From: an uncultured Clostridium sp.
Lineage (GTDB): Bacteria > Bacillota > Clostridia > UBA1212 > UBA1255
Assembly: GCA_900555605.1 (NCBI GenBank)
Contig: USLW01000026.1
Location: 1 to 12,509 of the forward strand
Reading direction: 5' to 3'
DNA: 12,509 nucleotides
The notes under the pieces were generated by a model. The model ran no database searches and was not told the DNA's origin. It worked only from the letters and a program-made list of their open reading frames with translations. Of the stretch, positions 6,187 to 12,509 are shown piece by piece. The translations under genes were made by a program, and so were the position numbers. How positions within the stretch are numbered: position 1 is the stretch's first letter; every line of letters begins with the position of its first letter.

Positions 6187-7227
6187 ATGGGACGAAAATA
6201 TCATAAGATTACGATGCTTATTATCATAGTCTTTATCTGTGTTTCTCTTTCGGCTTGTACGCCGGGAGAACGTCCGTACGCATCTCCGGCGGCTACAGAT
6301 GAACCCCCTGTGACGCCGGGAGCGCCCTCTGCGCCAACGCATGACCCTGCTGTCACGCCGAGTATTGATCCGGAGATTCATTTTAAAGATGTCAATCTGG
6401 AGAATGTGGTCAGAGAACATTTGAACAAGAACATCGGACCCATCTTTGTGTCGGATGTCCGGGAGATTAAAGTGCTTTCCGCGCGCGTAAGGGGAATTTT
6501 GAATATTGAGGATCTCGTCTTTTTTTCCGGCCTGGAGGAATTGGATCTGTACGGAAACCGTATTTCCGATCTGCGTCCCCTCAGTAAGCTGATCAATTTA
6601 AAATCTTTAACAATCAGTGCCAACTACAGCCCCCTGTATGCCTCCGGCTCCTCCGGGCTCGATCTTACGCCGCTGAAGTCCTTATCAAAGCTGGAAACAC
6701 TGCGGGCTGACAGCAATTTCATTACGGATATCTCCCCCCTCAGCCATCTGACGTCGCTCAAGGTACTATCTTTAAGCAAAAACAGAATCAGTGATGTTGC
6801 AGCGCTGAAAAGCCTGACGCTGCTGGTACACCTGAATCTTTCTGCGAATATCGGAACACAGGCAGATACGCCCGGTATTTCGGATATCCGCTGTATTTCC
6901 GATATGAAGCATTTGGAATACCTGGACGTCAGTGATAATATCGTCGTATCTTTAGAGGCGGCCGCGCTATTGGAAAATCTGAAGACTGTTCTCGCAAACG
7001 GAAATTTGATTTCCGACATATCCTATTTTGCCGGAAATCATTCTATCGTATATCTAAACTGTGAGTATAATCTGATTCCGGTATTTGATGTGATTTTGGA
7101 GATGCGTGCGCTTCAGACGGTTTTATATCACGGAAATTTTATTGTGGATTACGAAGCGATTGATGCTTTTTATGCATCTCGGCCGGATCCGTATGCCAAC
7201 AATCTGTTCACAAATTTTACGAAATAA
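6187..7227 (+). CDS. Leucine-rich-repeat lipoprotein (internalin-type repeats)
   Basis: The 346-residue protein starts at ATG 6187, seven bases after GGGGAGG. Residues 8-23 form a signal segment ending in L-S-A-C, so Cys24 should be lipidated. Residues 25-62 are a Pro/Thr/Ala-rich linker that would lift the domain off the membrane. A cap follows (HFKDVNLENVVREHL, 65-79), as in many Firmicutes LRR proteins. Nine consecutive repeats of the L-x-x-L-x-L-x-x-N type occupy about 116-330. Seven are exactly 22 residues, the internalin/SDS22 length, while the second (31 residues) and fifth (30) carry insertions. Such domains bind proteins or glycans; no partner can be named. There is no sortase motif or enzymatic domain. 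It is probably cotranscribed with the preceding membrane-anchored protein and ends at an AT-rich hairpin. Confidence 0.88.
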   Translation: MGRKYHKITMLIIIVFICVSLSACTPGERPYASPAATDEPPVTPGAPSAPTHDPAVTPSIDPEIHFKDVNLENVVREHLNKNIGPIFVSDVREIKVLSARVRGILNIEDLVFFSGLEELDLYGNRISDLRPLSKLINLKSLTISANYSPLYASGSSGLDLTPLKSLSKLETLRADSNFITDISPLSHLTSLKVLSLSKNRISDVAALKSLTLLVHLNLSANIGTQADTPGISDIRCISDMKHLEYLDVSDNIVVSLEAAALLENLKTVLANGNLISDISYFAGNHSIVYLNCEYNLIPVFDVILEMRALQTVLYHGNFIVDYEAIDAFYASRPDPYANNLFTNFTK

Positions 7228-7243
7228 TGCGTAAAATCTTTTT
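7214..7243 (+). terminator. Possible intrinsic terminator overlapping the LRR gene's stop codon
   Basis: ATTTTACG (7214-7221) pairs perfectly with CGTAAAAT (7230-7237) around an eight-base loop, followed by CTTTTT (7238-7243). The TAA stop (7225-7227) is in the loop. The stem has only two G-C pairs, so termination may be partial. Confidence 0.45.
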
Positions 7244-7249
7244 ATCAGC

Positions 7250-7278
7250 TTGACAATGCGGAATGCGGCGCATATACT
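7250..7278 (+). promoter_or_regulatory. Near-consensus sigma-A promoter for the symporter-paaK-iorAB operon
   Basis: -35 TTGACA (7250-7255) is perfect, the spacer is 17 bases and the -10 is TATACT (7273-7278, five of six). Transcription should begin near 7285, about 125 bases before the symporter start. It is probably the strongest promoter in the window and would drive all four downstream genes. A promoter this close to consensus is often held down by a repressor; see the repeats within its spacer. Confidence 0.85.
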
Positions 7279-7292
7279 AATTTGTAATGCGG
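7255..7292 (+). repeat. Three direct AATGCGG heptamers in and after the operon promoter
   Basis: AATGCGG occurs in tandem at 7255-7261 and 7262-7268, filling most of the -35/-10 spacer, and again at 7286-7292, just past the predicted transcription start. The second and third copies are both followed by C, so those match over eight bases. The offset between the second and third is 24 bases, close to two helical turns plus a few bases. A partial copy, AATGCG, lies upstream at 7226-7231. The arrangement fits operator half-sites, but no regulator is encoded in the window. Confidence 0.5.
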
Positions 7293-7408
7293 CTGTATTC
7301 CGTTGGGAAAGGCCGCCGCAGGGCGCTTTGGACGACGCGGAAATACGGTAGCTCGGGTGAATGGTTTGCAGCTTTGCAGGAAAGTTATTTTTGCGGGAGG
7401 ATGGTAGT
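7279..7408 (+). other. Long 5' leader of the symporter operon with potential alternative folds
   Basis: About 125 transcribed bases precede the symporter, the longest leader in the window. TGCGGC (7288-7293) can pair with GCCGCA (7315-7320). GTATTCCG (7295-7302) can pair with CGGAAATAC (7338-7346) with one bulged A. The two helices cross, so they would be mutually exclusive or form a pseudoknot. A direct repeat TTTGCAG (7365-7371, 7373-7379) is also present. I see no T-box, S-box or other riboswitch consensus that I know, and no clear terminator in the leader. Confidence 0.35.
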
Positions 7409-8938
7409 ATGGTAGTAAAGGTAGGCTTGATTGTTGTTTTTTTCGCTGTCACGATTTTGCTTGGCGTCATTTGCAGGCGCAGAATAAAAAGTGTCGGCGA
7501 TTTTGTTTTAGGCGGCCGGAATGTAGGTCCCTGGCTCTCGGCGTTTGCTTACGGAACGTCCTATTTCTCAGCGGTGGTATTTGTCGGTTATGCAGGTCAG
7601 TTCGGCTGGAATTTCGGAATCTCGGCATTCTGGATCGGGATCGCAAATGCATTTATCGGCAGCTTGGCTGCGTGGCTGATCTTAGGCAGAAGAACCCGGA
7701 TCATGTCAAAGCATTTTGAAGCGGCCACCATGCCGGAATTTTTTGAAAAGCGCTATAACAGCAGAGCACTGAAGCTGGTAGCGTCGATTATTATTTTTGT
7801 TTTTCTGGTTCCGTATTCGGCTTCCGTATACCGAGGACTCTCCGGAATTTTCTCAATGGCATTCGGCATTGATTTTCAGTATTGTATGATCGGCATTGCC
7901 GTAATTACGGCAATCTATGTAATCTTGGGCGGCTATATGGCTACCGCGGTGAATGACTTTGTACAGGGGATCATTATGCTGGCAGGCATTGCCGTGGTCG
8001 TGTTTGCCGTACTGAACGGGCAGGGCGGGTTTACAGAGGCTGTAAAGGCCTTATCGCAGAAGGAGGTATTGTCCGGTGCGGGACAGGGAATCAAGGGCGC
8101 GTATGTTTCCTTTTTCGGACCTGATCCCTGGGGACTTCTGGGGGTGATGGTTCTCACAAGTCTCGGAACCTGGGGGCTTCCACAGATGGTACATAAGTTT
8201 TACTCAATTAAGGATGAGAAGGCGATTCGGAAGGGTGCCTTTATTTCCACGCTGTTCGCGCTGGTAGTGGCAGGCGGGTCCTACTTTATGGGCGGCTTCG
8301 GCAGGCTGTATGTTGAAGCAAATCCAGACGGAACACCGGTCAAAGCGTACGATGCCATTGTGCCGTTTATGCTCGACAGCGCATTGTCGGATCTGCTGAT
8401 AGGGCTCATTGTCGTGCTGGTGCTGTCGGCCTCCATGTCGACGCTTTCTTCATTGGTGCTGTCCTCCTCGTCGACGCTGACGATAGACTTTCTAAAAGGA
8501 TTTTTTATGAAAGATATGAAGGAAAAGCGGCAGGTTATTATCATCCGTCTGCTTTGTGCCGTCTTTATTGTGCTTTCCGTAGTGCTTGCACAGGTAGAGG
8601 GCGCGTTGATTTCAAATCTGATGGCAATTTCCTGGGGGGCACTGGCCGGTGCTTTTCTGGCGCCGTTTTTGTACGGACTTTTTTGGAGGAAGGTTACCAA
8701 GAGCGCTGTATGGGTAAGTTTTGCCGTAGGAATCGGATTGGTGGTTGCGAATCTGTTTTTGGAAATTGTACCGGGGACGAGTGCCGGCGCCATTTCGATG
8801 GCAGTGACCCTAGTGCTGGTTCCGATTGTGAGTCTGATCACGCCGAAGCTTTCGAAACAGCATGTGGATGCATGCTTTTCGTGTTATGAGGAAAAGGTGC
8901 TGTCGCCTGTAAAATATTCGTTGGAAAACAGTAAATAA
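7409..8938 (+). CDS. Sodium:solute symporter (SSS family), predicted aryl-acid or related importer
   Basis: From ATG 7409 (GGAGG 7396-7400, eight bases upstream) the protein has 509 residues, normal for this family, with a hydrophobic profile of roughly 12-13 membrane helices. Family landmarks include FVLGGRNVGPWLSAFAYG (32-49), the VILGGYMATAVNDFVQGI block (171-188), a TWGLPQMVHKFY segment (254-265) and S-A-S-M-S-T-L-S-S (340-348). In the last, M-S-T matches the PutP region whose Ser340 and Thr341 contribute to sodium binding. It would import a substrate with sodium. Automatic annotation may call it a proline symporter, but the downstream aryl-CoA genes argue for an aryl acid; phenylacetate permeases of this family are known from Pseudomonas. 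Substrate is inference. The phenylacetate-CoA ligase gene starts 16 bases after the stop. Confidence 0.88.
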   Translation: MVVKVGLIVVFFAVTILLGVICRRRIKSVGDFVLGGRNVGPWLSAFAYGTSYFSAVVFVGYAGQFGWNFGISAFWIGIANAFIGSLAAWLILGRRTRIMSKHFEAATMPEFFEKRYNSRALKLVASIIIFVFLVPYSASVYRGLSGIFSMAFGIDFQYCMIGIAVITAIYVILGGYMATAVNDFVQGIIMLAGIAVVVFAVLNGQGGFTEAVKALSQKEVLSGAGQGIKGAYVSFFGPDPWGLLGVMVLTSLGTWGLPQMVHKFYSIKDEKAIRKGAFISTLFALVVAGGSYFMGGFGRLYVEANPDGTPVKAYDAIVPFMLDSALSDLLIGLIVVLVLSASMSTLSSLVLSSSSTLTIDFLKGFFMKDMKEKRQVIIIRLLCAVFIVLSVVLAQVEGALISNLMAISWGALAGAFLAPFLYGLFWRKVTKSAVWVSFAVGIGLVVANLFLEIVPGTSAGAISMAVTLVLVPIVSLITPKLSKQHVDACFSCYEEKVLSPVKYSLENSK

Positions 8939-8954
8939 GGAGTAGTGAAGGATC

Positions 8955-10250
8955 ATGATTTGGAATCCGGAGAAGGAGTGCCTGCGCAGACAAGAATATC
9001 GGGATATCCAGCTGGAACGGCTGAAATGGACGGTAAAAAGAGCCTATGAGAAGGTTCCGTTTTATCGCAGGCGCTTCGATGAAATCGGCCTGAAACCGGA
9101 ACATATCCAGACCTTAAAGGATATTGAAAAAATTCCGTATACGACAAAGCTGGATCTGAGAGAAAATTATCCGTTTCAATTATTTGCAGAGCCGATGGAG
9201 CGGATTGTCCGCCTGCATGCCAGCTCCGGCACCACAGGAAAGCCTGTGGTATTCGGATATACAAAAAATGATATGGATATCTGGAAGGAAAATATCTCGC
9301 GCATTGCCGCGCAGGCAGGCGTCACCTCTCAGGATGTGGCACAGATCGTATTCGGTTTCGGGATGTTTACCGGGGGCTTTGGTCTGTATCAGGGACTGGA
9401 AAATATGGGCGTCGCAGTGGTGCCTGCGTCTTCCGGCAATTCTGAGCGGCAGCTGATGTTTTTGGAGGATTTCGGTGTTACCGTAATCGTCGGCACACCG
9501 TCATATGTTCTGCATTTGTCGGAATTGGCAGAAGAAAAGGGCTTGACACCGGACAAACATAAGCTTAGAGTAGGGATGTTCGGCGGAGAAGGCCATACCG
9601 ATGAAATGCGCAGGCAGATTGAACGGAAATGGGGCATCGTCTGTACGGAAAATTACGGCCTGACCGAGGTTCAGGGACCGGGTGTATCGGGAGAATGCTT
9701 GGAACACTGCGGCATGCATATCAATGAGGACAGCTTTTACTATGAGATCATTGACAGTGAGACGCTAAAGGTGAAGCCTGTGGAAGAGCAGGGAGAGCTG
9801 GTGCTCACAACGCTGACAAAAGAGGGCGTTCCGATTCTCCGGTACCGGACAAAAGATATTACCTCCATTGATTTGTCGCCCTGCGCCTGCGGCAGAACCT
9901 CTGCAAGAATGAGCAAGGTAAAAGGCCGCACGGACGATATGCTGATTATTCGCGGCGTGAATGTGTTCCCCAGCCAGATTGAGAGCCTTTTACTCGGAAT
10001 GCCGCATATCGGGCCGCATTATGAAATTATCGTAACGAAAAAAGGCTATATGGATAAATTGGAGATTAAGGTTGAATTGTCCGATGCTTCCCTGCTGGAA
10101 AGCTATGGAGAGCTGGAAAAACTGACCAAGATGATCCGAGAAAAGGTCCGTTCCAATTTGTTATTGGATGCCACGATCACACTGGCCGAACCGAAATCAC
10201 TGGAGCGATACGTTACAGGAAAGGCAAAACGCGTCCATGACTTAAGATGA
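8955..10250 (+). CDS. paaK: Phenylacetate-CoA ligase family (AMP-forming aryl-acid activation)
   Basis: The 431 residues match the usual PaaK length of about 430-440. The enzyme forms an acyl-adenylate from an aryl acid and ATP, then the CoA thioester, in the cytoplasm. Visible landmarks: an N-terminal helical region with YEKVPFYRRRF (31-41), the nucleotide-binding loop SSGTTGKP (90-97), the adenylate motif YGLTE (234-238), YRTKD (297-301), a C-x-C pair (310, 312) near the hinge, GRTDDMLIIRG (324-334) and the C-terminal GKAKRV, which holds the candidate catalytic lysine. Some members of this family are annotated as coenzyme F390 synthetase, but proximity to iorAB favours phenylacetate, hydroxyphenylacetate or indoleacetate. 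Translation may use GGAG (8939-8942) right after the symporter stop, or GAAGGA (8947-8952), which is unusually close to the ATG. iorA follows after 33 bases. Confidence 0.93.
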   Translation: MIWNPEKECLRRQEYRDIQLERLKWTVKRAYEKVPFYRRRFDEIGLKPEHIQTLKDIEKIPYTTKLDLRENYPFQLFAEPMERIVRLHASSGTTGKPVVFGYTKNDMDIWKENISRIAAQAGVTSQDVAQIVFGFGMFTGGFGLYQGLENMGVAVVPASSGNSERQLMFLEDFGVTVIVGTPSYVLHLSELAEEKGLTPDKHKLRVGMFGGEGHTDEMRRQIERKWGIVCTENYGLTEVQGPGVSGECLEHCGMHINEDSFYYEIIDSETLKVKPVEEQGELVLTTLTKEGVPILRYRTKDITSIDLSPCACGRTSARMSKVKGRTDDMLIIRGVNVFPSQIESLLLGMPHIGPHYEIIVTKKGYMDKLEIKVELSDASLLESYGELEKLTKMIREKVRSNLLLDATITLAEPKSLERYVTGKAKRVHDLR

Positions 10251-10283
10251 CGCAGGTTTGTATGAAAGGAATGATCAGGATTT

Positions 10284-12077
10284 ATGAAAAAGCTGTTGCT
10301 GGGAAATGAAGCGGTGGCGCAGGGGGCTTATGAAGCCGGCGTGCATGTTGTATCGTCCTATCCGGGTACGCCGAGTACGGAAATTACGGAAAATATTGCA
10401 AAATATCCGGAAATCTACTGTGAATGGGCGCCGAATGAAAAAGTCGCGCTGGAGGTTGCTGTAGGTGCCTCCATTGCCGGCGCACGGGCCATGTGCTGTA
10501 TGAAGCATGTCGGATTGAATGTTGCGGCAGATCCGCTTTTTACGGCTGCGTATACCGGCGTCAACGGTGGCCTGGTCATTGTGGTGGCAGACGATCCGGG
10601 TATGCACAGCTCTCAGAATGAACAGGATTCCAGATTTTATGCCTTGTCCGCGCATCTGCCTATGCTGGAACCGTCAGACAGCGCAGAATGTGCAGATTGC
10701 ATCAAGACTGCTTTTGAGATCAGCGAAACGTTTGATACGCCTGTTTTGGTCCGCCTTACTACGCGGATTGCCCATGCCAGAAGCCCGGTGGAGATCGGCA
10801 CACGCCGCAAGGTTCCGAAAAAAGAATACCGGAAGGATATCATGAAGTATGTGATGATGCCCGGCATGGCAAAAAAACGCCATGTTGCGCTTGCAGAACG
10901 GATGCATGCTATAGAAGCCTATGCTGACGGAAAAAATACATCCTGTCAAGGGCCGAACCGGGTAGAGCAGGGAGATCCGAGTCTCGGCATTATTACATCG
11001 GGGATCTGCTATCAATATGTAAAAGAGGTATTTCCAAAGGCTTCTATTCTGAAGTTAGGTATGGTATATCCGCTTCCGGAGCAGATGATCCGGGCGTTTG
11101 CGGAGACAGTGGAACGGCTGCTTGTAGTGGAGGAGCTGGAACCCTTTATTGAGAACGATATCCGGCAGCTCGGAATTTCCGATGTGTCCGGCAAGCAATA
11201 TTTTACGAATCAGGGGGAACTGAGCACTTCCGGGATCAGAGAAGCATTTTACGGCGAGACGCTGCCGAGAGCAGAAGCGGCCTGTGCTGTAGAGGCGCCG
11301 CAGAGACCGCCTGTCATGTGTCCCGGCTGTCCGCATCGCGCTGTTTTTTATACGCTGGCCGGCTTAAAGCTGCGTGTCTCCGGTGATATCGGCTGCTACA
11401 CGCTGGGTGCTATGGCGCCTTATCAGGCAATCGATGCTTGTGTCTGTATGGGCGCTTCCGTAGGAATGGCCCATGGAATGGAAAAAGCGGAAGCTGCTGC
11501 GGAATGTCTGGAGCCGCTGCCTGAGACTGTGGCAGTGATCGGAGATTCTACCTTTATCCATTCCGGAATTACGGGGCTGATCGATATCGTTTATAACAAG
11601 GGAAATGCCACTGTTATTATTTTAGATAATTCCATTACGGGCATGACAGGACATCAGCAGAATCCTGCCACCGGATATACGATCCGCAACGAGAAAACAA
11701 CTGCGGTGGATTTGGTCAAGCTTGCGGAGGCAGTTGGGGTAAAACGCGTGCGCGTGGAGGATCCTTTTGACATGAAGGCCTTCCGGGCGGCGGTAAAGGA
11801 GGAACTGGCGGCCCATGAGCCTTCTGTGATTATTGCGCAGCGGCCCTGTGCGCTGCTGAAAACCGTTTCATACGGCGCACCGGTGGAAATCGATGCGGCG
11901 CGCTGCAAAAAATGCGGCAGCTGCATGCGTCTGGGATGTCCGGCAATCTATAAAGAGGCGGAGGCCTATCATATTGATCATTCCCTATGCGTGGGCTGCG
12001 GGCTTTGTAAACAGATGTGTGCATTCGGCGCGATTCAGAAGCCCGGCGAAGAAGAACAGATCGGAGGAACACCATGA
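10284..12077 (+). CDS. iorA: Indolepyruvate:ferredoxin oxidoreductase, alpha subunit
   Basis: The 597-residue protein has the full IorA architecture. It begins with a pyrimidine-binding TPP domain (YPGTPSTEI at 26-34, the conserved NEKVA at 51-55). A middle domain is followed by C-P-G-C-P-H (346-351), then the TPP/Mg domain with GDSTF (420-424) and a DNSITGM segment about 25 residues on. The C-terminus holds a two-cluster ferredoxin domain: Cys 541, 544, 547, 552 followed by Pro, and Cys 569, 572, 575, 579. With IorB it converts arylpyruvates (indole-, phenyl-, 4-hydroxyphenylpyruvate), CoA and oxidised ferredoxin to arylacetyl-CoA, CO2 and reduced ferredoxin, reversibly. CAGGA (10276-10280) precedes the ATG closely. 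The last four bases (ATGA) overlap the iorB start, indicating translational coupling and 1:1 production. Confidence 0.97.
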   Translation: MKKLLLGNEAVAQGAYEAGVHVVSSYPGTPSTEITENIAKYPEIYCEWAPNEKVALEVAVGASIAGARAMCCMKHVGLNVAADPLFTAAYTGVNGGLVIVVADDPGMHSSQNEQDSRFYALSAHLPMLEPSDSAECADCIKTAFEISETFDTPVLVRLTTRIAHARSPVEIGTRRKVPKKEYRKDIMKYVMMPGMAKKRHVALAERMHAIEAYADGKNTSCQGPNRVEQGDPSLGIITSGICYQYVKEVFPKASILKLGMVYPLPEQMIRAFAETVERLLVVEELEPFIENDIRQLGISDVSGKQYFTNQGELSTSGIREAFYGETLPRAEAACAVEAPQRPPVMCPGCPHRAVFYTLAGLKLRVSGDIGCYTLGAMAPYQAIDACVCMGASVGMAHGMEKAEAAAECLEPLPETVAVIGDSTFIHSGITGLIDIVYNKGNATVIILDNSITGMTGHQQNPATGYTIRNEKTTAVDLVKLAEAVGVKRVRVEDPFDMKAFRAAVKEELAAHEPSVIIAQRPCALLKTVSYGAPVEIDAARCKKCGSCMRLGCPAIYKEAEAYHIDHSLCVGCGLCKQMCAFGAIQKPGEEEQIGGTP

Positions 12078-12509
12078 AGGACTTGAACATACTGATTGTC
12101 GGCGTCGGCGGACAGGGGACGCTGCTGTCTTCTCGTTTTTTAGGAGCAGCGGCGCTTATGAACGGAAAAGAGGTAAAGGTTTCGGAGGTTCACGGGATGT
12201 CCCAGCGGGGGGGAAGCGTGGTTACCTGTGTAAAAATAGGAGATCAGGTAGCTTCTCCGATTATTGATTTGGGAGAAGCAGATGTCATATTGGCTTTTGA
12301 GCAATTGGAAGCGATTCGCTGGCTGTCCTATCTGAAACCACGGGGAACCGTTATTCTGAACACACAGAAAATCAATCCTATGCCTGTGATTTCCGGTAAG
12401 GCGGCGTATCCGGAGGAGATTCTTTCTGTACTGCAGCATTCCGATATTAGAGTGGTTGCTTTAGATGCACTCCAGCTTGCAGAGAAATGTGGAACCGCAA
12501 AAGCCGTGA
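12074..12509 (+). CDS. iorB: Indolepyruvate oxidoreductase, beta subunit (3' end outside window)
   Basis: The frame opens at ATG 12074, six bases after GGAGG (12063-12067), and stays open to the window end: 145 codons plus one base. The usual IorB is near 190-200 residues, so about three quarters is present. The start MKDLNILIVGVGGQG carries the glycine-rich loop of the gamma-type oxidoreductase domain, and S-E-V-H-G-M-S-Q-R-G-G-S (around 37-48) is a signature of this subunit. The domain pairs with the TPP-binding subunit IorA and helps bind CoA. Overlap of ATG with the iorA stop supports a coupled operon. Whether further genes follow cannot be seen. Confidence 0.95.
   Translation, partial: MKDLNILIVGVGGQGTLLSSRFLGAAALMNGKEVKVSEVHGMSQRGGSVVTCVKIGDQVASPIIDLGEADVILAFEQLEAIRWLSYLKPRGTVILNTQKINPMPVISGKAAYPEEILSVLQHSDIRVVALDALQLAEKCGTAKAV

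Noticed and set aside
8281..8841. 186-codon open frame antisense to the symporter gene
   Set aside because: It is rich in Ser, Thr and Ile, as expected from the complement of a hydrophobic coding region, has no Shine-Dalgarno signal I can see and resembles no family.

Overview
The window looks like chromosomal DNA of an anaerobic, Gram-positive member of the Clostridia. The pointers are strong GGAGG-type ribosome binding sites before almost every gene, lipoprotein signal peptides, a YlbJ-like membrane protein of the type linked to endospore formation, and an oxygen-sensitive indolepyruvate:ferredoxin oxidoreductase. The species cannot be told from this sequence. There is no rRNA, tRNA, CRISPR array, insertion sequence or phage gene, and every substantial ORF on either strand is either assigned below or rejected.

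Layout. (1) 1-2017: the 3' end of one solute-binding protein gene, then a complete solute-binding lipoprotein with its own extended -10 promoter, closed by a strong hairpin that can terminate both strands. The two proteins are recognisable paralogs; no ABC permease or ATPase gene lies in the window. (2) 2064-3041, minus strand: a YlbJ-like polytopic membrane protein. (3) 3154-4107: metA, whose residues (Glu111, Cys142, His235, Glu237) predict a homoserine O-acetyltransferase rather than a succinyltransferase. (4) 4108-4404, minus strand: a 98-residue two-helix membrane protein converging on metA with no intergenic base. (5) 4573-7227: a membrane-anchored extracytoplasmic protein with propeller-like strand repeats, then an internalin-type leucine-rich-repeat lipoprotein. 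They probably form a surface operon, driven by a promoter that overlaps the opposing promoter of the small membrane protein. (6) 7250-12509: a near-consensus promoter, a 130-base leader, then a sodium:solute symporter, a phenylacetate-CoA ligase, iorA and the 5' part of iorB, closely spaced on the plus strand.

Region 6 is the most interesting. The four genes suggest one pathway module: uptake of an aryl acid (phenylacetate, 4-hydroxyphenylacetate or indoleacetate), activation to aryl-acetyl-CoA, and ferredoxin-dependent interconversion with the 2-oxo acid. Run one way it would salvage aryl acids into aromatic amino acids; run the other way it would ferment aromatic amino acids. The sequence alone does not give the direction. 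The promoter spacer carries two tandem AATGCGG heptamers, with a third copy near the predicted transcription start, a candidate operator.
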